A stretch of DNA of 64,000 nucleotides from Brachybacterium phenoliresistens (GTDB taxonomy: Bacteria; Actinomycetota; Actinomycetes; Actinomycetales; Dermabacteraceae): the NCBI RefSeq assembly GCF_000576425.1, contig NZ_KK069999.1, positions 111,534 to 175,533 of the forward strand, read 5' to 3'. The translations under genes and the position numbers were made by a program. This document shows, one piece after another, positions 7,986 to 16,158 of the stretch (the first letter of the stretch is position 1; every line of letters begins with the position of its first letter). Below the pieces are notes generated by a model. It worked only from the letters and a program-made list of their open reading frames with translations, ran no database searches and was not told where the DNA came from.

Positions 7986-8996
7986 TCAGGTCAGATCCAC
8001 GCGCACGCGAGCACCCTCGTCGGCCGAGCGCTGCGCAGCATCGGCCAGCAGCAGCGCCGCGCGACCGTCGTCGAAGGTCGGGCTCGCAGACTCCTCGCCA
8101 CGAGCCAGCTTGAGGAACTCCGCGAGCTCGCTCGCGTAGGCCTGGGAGTAGCGCTCGAGGAAGAACTCCTGATAGGGCGGCTTCGCTTCGACGCTCTGCG
8201 CGCCGGAGAAGCTGACCAGGCTGCTGGGGGCATTGGCGACCTGAAGCATGCCCTTTCCGCCGAAGGCCTCGATGCGCTGGTCGTAGCCGACGGCGCTGTG
8301 GCGGGAGTTCACGATGGTGACGATCGCGCCGGTGGACGCCCGCAGCGTGGTGACTGCGGTGTCGGCGTCGCCGTGCTCCCGGGCGCCCGCATCGAACATG
8401 ACCGTGCCCACGGCGCTGACCTCCGCGATGTCCGGAAGGAAGAAGCGTGCCATATCGAGGTCGTGGATGGTCATGTCCCGGAAGATCCCGCCGGAGACGC
8501 CGACGTACTCCGCCGGCGGCGCAGCAGGGTCCCGGCTGACGATGGTCAGCTGCTCCAGGTCACCGATCTCGCCGGCCGCCACGCGGTCGCGGGCGGCCAG
8601 GAAGTGCGCGTCGAAGCGGCGGTTGAAGCCGATCGCCACGGGCACCCCCGCACCTGCGACCACCGGCCGCAGCGCCTCGACCCGGGCGATGTCCAGGTCG
8701 ATCGGCTTCTCGCACAGCACGGGCAGCCCGGCCTCGACCGCGGCGGCGATGAGGTCCACATGGGTCGGCGTCGGCGAGGCGATGATGACCGCGTCCACCG
8801 CGCCGGGGCGGAACACGTCTGCAGGATCGCCCGTTGCGGTACCGCCGCAGCGGGCCGCGGTGGCCGTCGCGCCGTCGACGAAGGGATCGGCCACGAGTGT
8901 CAGCTCTGAGCCGGGATCCGCCGCGATGTTCGTGGCATGGACCTGGCCGATCCGTCCGGTGCCGATGAGTCCGATGCGGAGGGGAGCCTGCGCCAT
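7986..8996 (-). CDS. iolG: Inositol 2-dehydrogenase, Gfo/Idh/MocA family
   Basis: NAD-dependent dehydrogenase of 336 residues oxidising myo-inositol to 2-keto-myo-inositol (scyllo-inosose), the pathway's first step. Rossmann motif GLIGTGRIGQVHATNI (residues about 8-23), VDAVIIASPTPTHVDLI, the catalytic-lysine motif VLCEKPID, GFNRRFD, and the IolG-typical IHDLDMARFFL segment with its His/Asp pair. Of the four Gfo/Idh/MocA proteins here this is the closest to canonical IolG. It sits 31 bp upstream of the Hyi-like gene and about 80 bp after the transporter gene, from which it is separated by a hairpin. Confidence 0.85.
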   Translation of the reverse strand: MAQAPLRIGLIGTGRIGQVHATNIAADPGSELTLVADPFVDGATATAARCGGTATGDPADVFRPGAVDAVIIASPTPTHVDLIAAAVEAGLPVLCEKPIDLDIARVEALRPVVAGAGVPVAIGFNRRFDAHFLAARDRVAAGEIGDLEQLTIVSRDPAAPPAEYVGVSGGIFRDMTIHDLDMARFFLPDIAEVSAVGTVMFDAGAREHGDADTAVTTLRASTGAIVTIVNSRHSAVGYDQRIEAFGGKGMLQVANAPSSLVSFSGAQSVEAKPPYQEFFLERYSQAYASELAEFLKLARGEESASPTFDDGRAALLLADAAQRSADEGARVRVDLT

Positions 8997-9020
8997 GGTC
9001 GGGTCCTTTCGAGGGGGTGC

Positions 9021-9051
9021 CCGAGGGGCCGGCGATGTACCGGCCCCTCGG
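9021..9051 (-). terminator. Hairpin between MFS transporter and iolG
   Basis: Perfect 12-bp stem CCGAGGGGCCGG/CCGGCCCCTCGG with a 7-nt loop, directly after the transporter stop codon. No T-run follows. It may attenuate read-through into iolG or protect the upstream mRNA. Confidence 0.55.
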
Positions 9052-9076
9052 CGTGAAGGTGGTGCGGTCGGAGGGA

Positions 9077-10588
9077 TCAGGGCTTCTTGACGATCGCAGT
9101 GACGATGCGCTTCTTCCGGGTGAGGATGTGGATCTCTCCGGTGGTGACGTCCTCCTCGAGCTTCTCGAGGGAGACGCCGCGGGTCTCCGGCACGAAGCGC
9201 CAGACGAAGGTGAGCGCGACCACGCCGATCGCGGCGAAGATGAAGAACGATCCGGTGATCCCGATGTTCTCCACCAGGGTGGGGAAGAACAGCGCGAGCA
9301 GGCCGTTGGTGAACCAGCCGAAGAACACCGAGATGCCGATGCCGAGGCCTCGCATGTGCAGCGGGAAGATCTCCGCGAGCCACACCCAGACCGCCACGTT
9401 CAGGAAGGTCTGCATCGAGAACACGAACCCGACCACGAGGACGAGGATCACGATGGGTCGCAGGGCGGCACCCTCGGGCAGGACCACGGAGGCGATGCCG
9501 ACCAGGCAGTGGAACGTCGTCGTCAGGGAGAGGCCGATGAGGAAGGTGACGCGCCGATCCAGGCGATCCATGTTGCGCAGGGCGATGATGCCGCCGATGA
9601 CGGCGACCACACCGAAGGCGATGTTCGCGAGCGTGGCCTGGGACTCGGTCATGCCCGACTCCTTCAGGACGCGGGTGCCGTAGTACATGATCGAGTTGAT
9701 GCCGGTGAGCTGCTGGGTCATGCTCACGCCGATGCCGATGAGCACGATGCCGATGAGGAACTTGTTGGACAGCAGACCCGGCAGGCCCACCTTGGCCTCG
9801 GCGGCCTCCTCCTCCGCGACCTGCTCGACCTCGCCGAGCTCGGCCCGGGCGCGCTCCTCGGAACGGACGGTCATGAGCACCGCGAGCGCCTCGTCGTGGC
9901 GTCGCTTCTCCACCAGCCAGCGCGGGGACTCGGGCATCCGCAGCATGCCGATGAACAGGGCGATCGCCGGCAGTGCGCACATCGCGAACATGACGCGCCA
10001 GATCCCGACGATGTGATCGCCGAGCGTCGCCGCGATGACGTAGTTCATGACGAAGGCCGCGAGCTGACCGGAGACGATCGCCAGCTCATTGCGGCCGGTG
10101 ATCGAGCCGCGGATCTCGTAGGGGGCGAGCTCGGCCAGGTAGACGGGCACGACGGTGGAGGCGGCGCCGACGGCCAGACCCAGCATGATGCGTCCGGCGA
10201 CGAGCGTCCCGTAGCCGACGTCCGAATGGGTGCCGAGCTCGGGCCCGCCCGGGGACAGGACCACGAGCAGGGTTCCGGTGAAGAACAGCACCGACATGAT
10301 GATGATGCTGCGGCGGCGGCCGATGATGTCGGACACCTTGCCGCCGATGAGGGCGCCGACAGCCGCGGCGAACACGAGGGAGCTGATGACGATGCCCAGC
10401 TGGATCAGGCTGAGCCCGAGCTCCTGGGCCATCGGCCCCTCGGCGCCGTTGGCGACGCCAGTGTCATAGCCGAAGAGCAGACCGCCGAAGCAGGCGATCA
10501 CAGAGATCTGGCCGAGGCGGGCCCGGAACGGACCCGTCCCGAGCGGCGGAAGCTGCGTCTCCGCCGAGCGTGGTTCATGATCGGACAT
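9077..10588 (-). CDS. MFS sugar porter, probable myo-inositol transporter
   Basis: A 503-residue integral membrane proton symporter of the sugar porter family with 12 predicted helices. Family signatures: GGLLFGYDTGVANGA in TM1, GGKVSDIIGRRRSI between TM2 and TM3, PVYLAELAPYEIRGSITGRNELAIVSGQ, PESPRWLVEKRR before the central loop, QQLTGINSIMYYG in TM7 and PETRGVSLEKLEED at the end of TM12. These match IolT-type inositol transporters, and its place within the inositol gene cluster supports that substrate. An AAGGAGT ribosome binding site precedes the ATG. Confidence 0.87.
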   Translation of the reverse strand: MSDHEPRSAETQLPPLGTGPFRARLGQISVIACFGGLLFGYDTGVANGAEGPMAQELGLSLIQLGIVISSLVFAAAVGALIGGKVSDIIGRRRSIIIMSVLFFTGTLLVVLSPGGPELGTHSDVGYGTLVAGRIMLGLAVGAASTVVPVYLAELAPYEIRGSITGRNELAIVSGQLAAFVMNYVIAATLGDHIVGIWRVMFAMCALPAIALFIGMLRMPESPRWLVEKRRHDEALAVLMTVRSEERARAELGEVEQVAEEEAAEAKVGLPGLLSNKFLIGIVLIGIGVSMTQQLTGINSIMYYGTRVLKESGMTESQATLANIAFGVVAVIGGIIALRNMDRLDRRVTFLIGLSLTTTFHCLVGIASVVLPEGAALRPIVILVLVVGFVFSMQTFLNVAVWVWLAEIFPLHMRGLGIGISVFFGWFTNGLLALFFPTLVENIGITGSFFIFAAIGVVALTFVWRFVPETRGVSLEKLEEDVTTGEIHILTRKKRIVTAIVKKP

Positions 10589-10681
10589 GATGACTCCTTT
10601 GTCATTTTCGGGGTTGACCGTCAGGCCGCAGGTCGATCTCTGCGGCGGAGCGGTCCGCAGCCGGTGACGGTGCGGAAGGTT

Positions 10682-11647
10682 TCAGATCGCGGCGGGCCGC
10701 CAGGACGGGGCCGCCACGGGCATGACGCCGACCAGGAGGGCGACCGTCTGTCGCAGCCCCTCGACAGCGTCGATATGGATGTCCTCATGCTCGATGGACA
10801 GGACTCCGTCGTAGCCGGCGGCGCGCAGGTCCGAGAGCAGCTGGCCCCAGAAGCGGGCGCCGCCCTCGGCGCCGAGCCCGAGGGTCACGAAGTTCCAGGC
10901 TCGGTCCTGCGGACGATCCACAGGGGTGGTGTCCAGGACGCCGTCCACCTCGACGATCCGAGGGTTCAGCCGGACGTCCTTCGCGTGGACATGGTGGATG
11001 GCACCGTCCAGCGCCCCGATGAGGGCTCGAGGGTCAGCGCCCTGCCACATCGGATGGGAAGGATCGAGGTTCGCGCCGATCTGCGGGCCGATCGCCTCTC
11101 GCAGACGCAGAAGGGTACGAGCTCCGTGCACGAGCTGGGCACCGTGCATCTCGACGGCGAACCGGACGCCGCGCCCGGCTCCGAAGCGAGCCATCTCCTC
11201 CCAATAGGGCAGTGCGACGTCATTCCACTGGTACTCCAGAACCGCCTGCGTCTCCGGAGGCCAGGAGGTCGTCACCCAGTTCGGCGTGCGATCCCCCGGT
11301 GCGCCGCCGGGAAGTCCGGACATGCAGACCACGGTGTCGACCTCGAGACGATGGGCGAGCTCGACGGCTCCGCGCAGGACGCGGTCGCCCTCAGCACCTG
11401 TGACGGGGTGCAGCTGGTTGCCATTGGCGTTGAACGCGCTGATCACGAGGCCACGATCGCGGATCGCCGTGGTGAAGCGGTCCAGGGCAGCGGGGTCGGA
11501 GAGCAGCTGCTCCAGGTCGCAGTGCGGCGCGGTGGACCAGCCGCCGACCGGGAGCTCGACATGGGTGATGCCGAGCTCGACGCAGACGTCGAGCATCTCC
11601 TCGAAGGGCAGATGCCCGAGCGAGTCGGTGACCATTCCGAGCTGCAT
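10682..11647 (-). CDS. Sugar phosphate isomerase/epimerase (TIM barrel)
   Basis: A 321-residue AP_endonuc_2-type TIM barrel. Visible landmarks: MVTDSLGHLPFEEMLDVCVELGITHVELPVGGW, VVCMSGLPGG, RFAVEMHGAQLVHG, IGANLDPSHPMWQG, HHVHAKDVRLNP and VLSIEHED, giving the usual Glu/Asp/His/Glu metal site. It is clearly paralogous to the protein at 16159-17163 (shared NLDPSH, HVHAKD, GVLDT, IEHED). Likely acts on an inosose or other polyol-derived ketose; exact reaction unknown. It lies between the inositol transporter gene and a dehydrogenase gene in the same transcription direction. Confidence 0.82.
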   Translation of the reverse strand: MQLGMVTDSLGHLPFEEMLDVCVELGITHVELPVGGWSTAPHCDLEQLLSDPAALDRFTTAIRDRGLVISAFNANGNQLHPVTGAEGDRVLRGAVELAHRLEVDTVVCMSGLPGGAPGDRTPNWVTTSWPPETQAVLEYQWNDVALPYWEEMARFGAGRGVRFAVEMHGAQLVHGARTLLRLREAIGPQIGANLDPSHPMWQGADPRALIGALDGAIHHVHAKDVRLNPRIVEVDGVLDTTPVDRPQDRAWNFVTLGLGAEGGARFWGQLLSDLRAAGYDGVLSIEHEDIHIDAVEGLRQTVALLVGVMPVAAPSWRPAAI

Positions 11648-11678
11648 GTCTCCTCCTTCCGGTCGAACAGGCCCGCCC

Positions 11679-12722
11679 TCAGGGGCGGGGGCGCACGGTG
11701 ACGGGGACGAAGGTGCCCGCGGTGAGGGCCTTCTCCGCGGCCTCGCAGGTCGCGGCGGCGAGGTAGCCGTCCCAGGCCCGGGCGGACCGGGCGGCGATGT
11801 TCGTGCCGTCCGCGACCGCGGCGACCCAGGCCTGGACCTCGGCGTCGTAGGCGTCGATGAAGCGGGGGCGGAAGTCGGCCGGGATGCTGCCGCCCCACTG
11901 GCCGCCGGGCTTCTGGGTGGTGACGCGATGGACCTCCGTGCCGATGGTGGCGATGCCCTGGGAGCCCAGGACCTCGGTGCGCACCTCGTAGCCGGAGTCG
12001 GTGTTCACGTACAGCTCGTCGGTGACGATGCGGCCGGACGCGGTGCGGAACAGCAGCAGCATCGGGTCGTGCTGTCCCTCGGCGGCGCGCGGGCCGGGGA
12101 CCGGCAGGATCGCCTGGACCTCCCGGATCGGCTCGTCGAGGAAGTAGTGGATGGCGTCGATCTCGTGGACCGCCGAGTCGTAGACCATCATCGAGTCCAC
12201 GAATCCCGGCAGCGTGGTGGCGTTGCGGTGCTTGCAGTTGAGGATGCTGATCTCGCCCAGCTCGCCGGAGTCGATGGCGTCCTTGAGCTCGGCGTATTCC
12301 CGGTCGAAGCGGCGCATGAAGCCGAGGGAGACGTACTGGCCGCCGGAGGCCTTCTCCGCCTCGACGACCGCGTAGGCGTCCTCGGGGTTCATCGCCAGGG
12401 GCTTCTCGCACAGCACGGCCTTGCCGGCCTCGATGCAGGCGATGGCCTGGTCCTTGTGGAACGCGCCGGGGCTGGCGATGAGGACGGCGTCGACGTCATC
12501 GGCCGCGATGAGCTCCTCGGGGCTCTCCGCGACACGGCAGCCGGGCACGGAGTCGGCGATCTGCTGGGCCTTGTCGCGGAAGTAGTCGGTGACCACCGCG
12601 ACGCGGGCGCCCTTGATGCGGCGGGCGATGCGCTCGACGTGGTCGGCGCCCATCTGCCCCACGCCGATCACGCCGACGCGGACGTCGGCGGGGAGCGCGG
12701 GGGCGGTGTCGGTGCTGCTCAT
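11679..12722 (-). CDS. Gfo/Idh/MocA oxidoreductase, IolG-like
   Basis: NAD(P)-dependent dehydrogenase of 347 residues. Rossmann GVIGVGQMGADHVERI (about 17-32), DAVLIASPGAFHKDQAI, catalytic VLCEKPLAMNPEDA, GFMRRFDREYAELK, and VHEIDAIHYFL, the His-x-x-Asp segment of inositol dehydrogenases. The C-terminal half has the family's beta-sheet (GYEVRTEVLGSQGIATIG). It may act on another inositol stereoisomer (scyllo- or chiro-inositol) or on the same substrate. Adjacent genes are iolB upstream (30-bp gap) and the TIM barrel downstream, so it is part of the iolC-B operon. Confidence 0.85.
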   Translation of the reverse strand: MSSTDTAPALPADVRVGVIGVGQMGADHVERIARRIKGARVAVVTDYFRDKAQQIADSVPGCRVAESPEELIAADDVDAVLIASPGAFHKDQAIACIEAGKAVLCEKPLAMNPEDAYAVVEAEKASGGQYVSLGFMRRFDREYAELKDAIDSGELGEISILNCKHRNATTLPGFVDSMMVYDSAVHEIDAIHYFLDEPIREVQAILPVPGPRAAEGQHDPMLLLFRTASGRIVTDELYVNTDSGYEVRTEVLGSQGIATIGTEVHRVTTQKPGGQWGGSIPADFRPRFIDAYDAEVQAWVAAVADGTNIAARSARAWDGYLAAATCEAAEKALTAGTFVPVTVRPRP

Positions 12723-12751
12723 GGTTCGTCTCTCCTTCGAGATGCCGGCGC

Positions 12752-13627
12752 TCAGGCCAGGCGCGGGTCGGGACCGGCGGCCTCCCAGGTGCCGCGCACC
12801 CAGGTCTGCTCCGGATGGTCGGTGATGTTCCAGGCCCGCTCGGGGGCGGGCCCGGCCATCACGTTGAGGTAGTACATGTCGTGGCCGGGGGCGGCGGCGC
12901 AGGGGCCGTGCCAGCCGTGGGGCACGAGCACCGTGTCCCGGGAGCGGACCTCGGCGAGCACGTCGACGGGGCGCTGCGGGTCCGTGGAGGAGGTCTGGTG
13001 GAATCCGAAGCCGGGGCCGCCGTCGGGGGCGGCCTGGATCTCGTAGTAGTAGATCTCCTCCAGCTCCGACTCGGTCTCGGTGGTCTCGTCGTGCTTGTGC
13101 GCGGGGTAGCTGGACCAGTTGCCGCCGGGGGTGACCACCTCGCAGGCTATGAGCTTGTCGCAGGCGTCGAAGGCGCCGACGGTCCCGAAGTTGCGCACCT
13201 GGCGGGTCATGCTCCCGCCGCCGCGGATCTCCACGGGGACGTCCTCCGCGCGGATCAGCGCGACGGGGTGGCCGCTCCCCTGCCCGGCCGGGACCGCGGC
13301 GGTGGCGAGCGCGAACCGCCCGCCGCCCTCGCTGGTGACGGTGAGCTCGGAGCCCTCGGGGGCGTAGAGCACGTCGGTGGGGCCGGCGAAGACGTCGGCC
13401 CGGCCCCGCAGGGCATGGGACTGCCCGCCGACGGCGACCTCGCAGGCGCCCTGGAGGGGGACGAGCATGACCTCGACGCCCGCGGCGGTCCAGGTCTCGG
13501 AGGCGCCCGGCGCGAGCGCGAGGATGCGCAGGCCGGTGTGCACCCAGCCCTCGCGGACCCCGGGGGCGATGACGGTGTCGAAGGCGCCCTCGGCGGAGGT
13601 GCCGGCAGGGATGTGCAGATCGTTCAT
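12752..13627 (-). CDS. iolB: 5-deoxy-glucuronate isomerase
   Basis: Cupin-fold isomerase of 291 residues converting 5-deoxy-D-glucuronate to 5-dehydro-2-deoxy-D-gluconate. Two cupin halves are visible. In the second, GGNWSSYPAHKHDE supplies the metal-binding histidines, ELEEIYYYEIQ follows, and GPGFGFHQTSSTD with DTVLVPHGWHGPCAAAPGHDMYYLNVMAG are diagnostic of IolB. Length matches the usual 270-295. Starts at ATG 13627, 14 bp after the Cgl0159-type gene's stop, consistent with a single mRNA. Confidence 0.95.
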   Translation of the reverse strand: MNDLHIPAGTSAEGAFDTVIAPGVREGWVHTGLRILALAPGASETWTAAGVEVMLVPLQGACEVAVGGQSHALRGRADVFAGPTDVLYAPEGSELTVTSEGGGRFALATAAVPAGQGSGHPVALIRAEDVPVEIRGGGSMTRQVRNFGTVGAFDACDKLIACEVVTPGGNWSSYPAHKHDETTETESELEEIYYYEIQAAPDGGPGFGFHQTSSTDPQRPVDVLAEVRSRDTVLVPHGWHGPCAAAPGHDMYYLNVMAGPAPERAWNITDHPEQTWVRGTWEAAGPDPRLA

Positions 13628-13641
13628 CGCGTGTCCTTCCC

Positions 13642-14532
13642 TCAGCGGATCATCTCGGCGGCGGTGCGGACGGCGCCGGTGACGTCGTCGTCCGCGGGGT
13701 ACAGCAGGGTGCGCCCGACGACGAGGCCGCGCACGTTGGGGCGGGCCAGGGCCGCGCGCCAGGTGGCGCGCACCGCGTCGGGATCGGCGCCCACCGGGTC
13801 CCCGCCCAGGATCAGCGAGGGCAGGGTGGTCGCGTCCATGACGCGCTCCATGTCGGCCACCGCCGGCAGCTTCAGCCAGGTGTAGGCGCTGGTGGCGCCC
13901 AGCCCCTGGGCGATGTGGATCGAGCGGATGACCGCCTCGGGGCTGAGGTCGTTGACGACCTTGCCGCCCTTCCGGGTGGAGATGAACGGCTCGATCATGG
14001 CGATCAGCTCGTGGCGGGCGAGATCGGTGATGGCGTCGGCGGACCACTCCAGGGTGAGGGAGGTGCGGTCGTCGTCGACGTCGATGCGGGTGAGCATCTT
14101 GCCGCCGTCGAAGCCGGAGGCGGCGATGGCCGGGGCGTCGTAGGCCGTGAATCGGTCCTCGATCTCCCAGGAGCCGCCCTGCAGGCCGCCGCGGTTCATC
14201 GAGGCGAAGACGATCTTGTCCTCGAGCGCCCCCAGGAGCAGCAGGTCCTCGAGGATGTCGGCAGTGCCGAGTACGCCGTCCACGCCGGGCACCGAGAGGG
14301 CCTCGCGCATGCGGTCCAGCAGCTCGGTGCGGCTGGCCATGGCATCGGCCCGGGTCCCCGCCGAGAGGGCGCCGCGGGCGGGGTGGTCCGCCGCGACGAT
14401 GAGCATGTTGCCGTCGGTGTCCGCGACGGTGCGGCGCGAGCGGGCGGCGGCGAGGCGGGCGATCCGGCCCGGATCGTGGACCCGGACCTCGGTGACCTCG
14501 TCGTAGCTGGTGGCGAAGGCGTCGGTGCTCAC
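13642..14532 (-). CDS. Cgl0159-type (beta/alpha)8 barrel protein of the iol operon
   Basis: A 296-residue class I aldolase-like barrel named after the Corynebacterium glutamicum iol-cluster gene, not assigned a proven reaction. Segments include LIVAADHPARGAL, DGVLGTADILEDLLLLGALEDK, KGGKVVNDLS, TSAYTWLKLPAV (a lysine in a barrel strand, possible Schiff-base residue) and GLVVGRTLLYP. The cluster has no separate IolJ, so this protein may supply the 6-phospho-5-dehydro-2-deoxygluconate aldolase step; that is inference. The GTG start overlaps the iolC stop by 4 bp (GTGA). Confidence 0.82.
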   Translation of the reverse strand: MSTDAFATSYDEVTEVRVHDPGRIARLAAARSRRTVADTDGNMLIVAADHPARGALSAGTRADAMASRTELLDRMREALSVPGVDGVLGTADILEDLLLLGALEDKIVFASMNRGGLQGGSWEIEDRFTAYDAPAIAASGFDGGKMLTRIDVDDDRTSLTLEWSADAITDLARHELIAMIEPFISTRKGGKVVNDLSPEAVIRSIHIAQGLGATSAYTWLKLPAVADMERVMDATTLPSLILGGDPVGADPDAVRATWRAALARPNVRGLVVGRTLLYPADDDVTGAVRTAAEMIR

Positions 14533-15551
14533 GCGCGGGCCTCCTGCTCGGTGCCGCGGGCGCGGATGTCGGAGAGCATCTGCTCGATGGTGCGGCCGCC
14601 GTTGGGATCGCCGCCCGCGATGAGCAGGTCGATCTCCTCGGTGGTGGGCATGGCGGTGGAGCACTCCAGGCGGCTGGTGACGATGGCGCCCGCGGCGTTG
14701 CAGCGGGTGAGCGTCTCCTCGAGGCCCTGGCCGGTGAGCAGGCCGTGGCACAGGGAGCCGCCGAAGCTGTCCCCGGCGCCCAGGCCGTTGATCACCTGGA
14801 TCATGTTCGGGGCGACCTCGACGCGCTCGTCGCGGGTCTTGCCGAGCACGCCCTTGGGGCCCTGCTTGACGATCGCGATCTCCACGCCGGCCTCCAGCAG
14901 CGCATCGGCCGCGCGCTCGGGCTCGGTCTCGCCGACGGCGACCTCGCACTCCTCGCGGTTGCCGACGGCGACCGTCGCGTACTGGAGCGCCTCGCGGTAC
15001 TGCTCGCGGGCCTCCTCCGGGGAGGACCAGAACATCGGCCGGTAGTCGAGGTCGAAGACCGTGTGGCGGGTGCGGCCGCGGGCCTGCAGCGCGGCGTGGT
15101 GGGCCGAGCGGCTGGGCTCCTCGGACAGGCCCGTGCCGGAGAACCAGAACAGCGGCACCTCGCCGATCGCCGCGAGGTCGAGGTCCTCCGGGGTGACCTG
15201 CAGGTCCGGGGCGCTGGGCTTGCGGTAGAAGTACAGCGGGAAGTCGTCCGGCGGGTAGATCTCGCAGAAGGTGATCGGGGTCTTCAGCACCGGATCGGTG
15301 ACGACGAAGCGATCGCTGACGCCCAGGCGGACCAGCTCCTGCTTCACGTACCGGCCGAAGGGATCGTCCCCCACGCCGCTGATCAGGGCCGGGGCGTGCC
15401 CCAGCCGGGCCGCGGCGACGGCGACGTTCGCCGGGCTGCCGCCGAGGAACTTGCCGAAGCTGTGGACGTCCTCCAGGCCGGTGCCGACGGCCAGCGGGTA
15501 CAGGTCCACCCCGCTGCGACCGAAGGTGATGATGTCGAGTTCTGCTGCCAT
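14529..15551 (-). CDS. iolC: 5-dehydro-2-deoxygluconokinase
   Basis: PfkB/ribokinase-family kinase phosphorylating 5-dehydro-2-deoxy-D-gluconate. N-terminal sugar site FLGGSPANVAVAAARLG (residues 36-51) and C-terminal ATP/anion-hole motif NGLGAGDSFGG with catalytic Asp261. PPDDFPLYFYRKPSAPD is typical of IolC. I chose MAAELDIITFG at 15551 (340 residues), which has a GAGAGG site about 11 nt upstream; an ATG at 15596 is possible but lacks one and adds 15 unconserved residues. First gene of the minus-strand iolC-Cgl0159-iolB run, with an operator-like palindrome upstream at 15616. Confidence 0.93.
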   Translation of the reverse strand: MAAELDIITFGRSGVDLYPLAVGTGLEDVHSFGKFLGGSPANVAVAAARLGHAPALISGVGDDPFGRYVKQELVRLGVSDRFVVTDPVLKTPITFCEIYPPDDFPLYFYRKPSAPDLQVTPEDLDLAAIGEVPLFWFSGTGLSEEPSRSAHHAALQARGRTRHTVFDLDYRPMFWSSPEEAREQYREALQYATVAVGNREECEVAVGETEPERAADALLEAGVEIAIVKQGPKGVLGKTRDERVEVAPNMIQVINGLGAGDSFGGSLCHGLLTGQGLEETLTRCNAAGAIVTSRLECSTAMPTTEEIDLLIAGGDPNGGRTIEQMLSDIRARGTEQEARA

Positions 15552-15615
15552 GGGATCGGATGCCTCTCTGCCTCGTGGTCCCGGTGCTGCACTCATGTTC
15601 GCACCCGGTCGAGCA

Positions 15616-15629
15616 TTTGTCCATACAAA
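15616..15629. promoter_or_regulatory. Predicted GntR/HutC operator in front of iolC
   Basis: TTTGTCCATACAAA: perfect 5-bp arms around CCAT, with the HutC-type GT-N4-AC core. Similar to sites at 7098 and 18809. It lies 65 nt upstream of the chosen iolC start. Confidence 0.55.
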
Positions 15630-15652
15630 GCTGGGGGAAAGTTCGGTCGGGC

Positions 15653-16042
15653 CTAGAGCTCGCCGGTGAGGAACTGGGCGCGGCCGTGCCCGAAGGACCA
15701 GTCCTCCCGGCCGTTCTCCACCACCGAGACGATGAGATCCTCGGGGCGGACCAGCCCGGCCTCCCCCAGCCGCTCGGCGAGCGCGGCGTAGACCGCCTGC
15801 TTCTGCGCGTCGCCGCGGCCCTGCTGGGTGATGTGGATGATGGTGACGCCCTCGCTGCGCTCGATCCCGAGGCCCGTGTCCTCGGCGATGATCGAGCCCA
15901 CCGGCAGCTGCTCGAGGATCTGGTAGCGGTCGCCGGGCGGCGCCGCGAAGTGCTCGAGCATGACGTCCTGGACGATGTCGGCCAGGCGCCGCAGCTCGGC
16001 GGCGCTGCGGCCCTCCTGCAGGGTGATGCGGACGAGCGGCAT
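15653..16042 (-). CDS. Tautomerase family protein
   Basis: A 129-residue tautomerase-superfamily protein. After the initiator Met, Pro2 (MPLVRITLQEGRS) is the catalytic amino-terminal proline expected of 4-oxalocrotonate tautomerase/MIF-like enzymes. The rest, QILEQLPVGSIIAED and VTIIHITQQGRGDAQKQAVYAALAERL, matches the tautomerase_2 type. It could interconvert keto-enol forms of inosose or 5-deoxyglucuronate intermediates; no substrate is established. It is immediately upstream of the iolC promoter, same strand, at the end of the idh-isomerase-tautomerase unit. Confidence 0.8.
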   Translation of the reverse strand: MPLVRITLQEGRSAAELRRLADIVQDVMLEHFAAPPGDRYQILEQLPVGSIIAEDTGLGIERSEGVTIIHITQQGRGDAQKQAVYAALAERLGEAGLVRPEDLIVSVVENGREDWSFGHGRAQFLTGEL

Positions 16043-16132
16043 GGGTCTCTCCTGGATCTCCGGCGCGGGCCGGGTCGGTGCGGTGACGGCTGGGTCGGGC
16101 GGGGCGGATGGGTGGATCGCGGCGGGCCGGGC

Positions 16133-16146
16133 GGGGCGATCGCCCC
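16133..16146. repeat. 14-bp perfect palindrome
   Basis: GGGGCGATCGCCCC, followed by a run of G, in the 116-bp gap between the tautomerase and isomerase genes. It could be a folding element; no T-tract. Confidence 0.4.
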
Positions 16147-16158
16147 GGTGGGGGGGGG

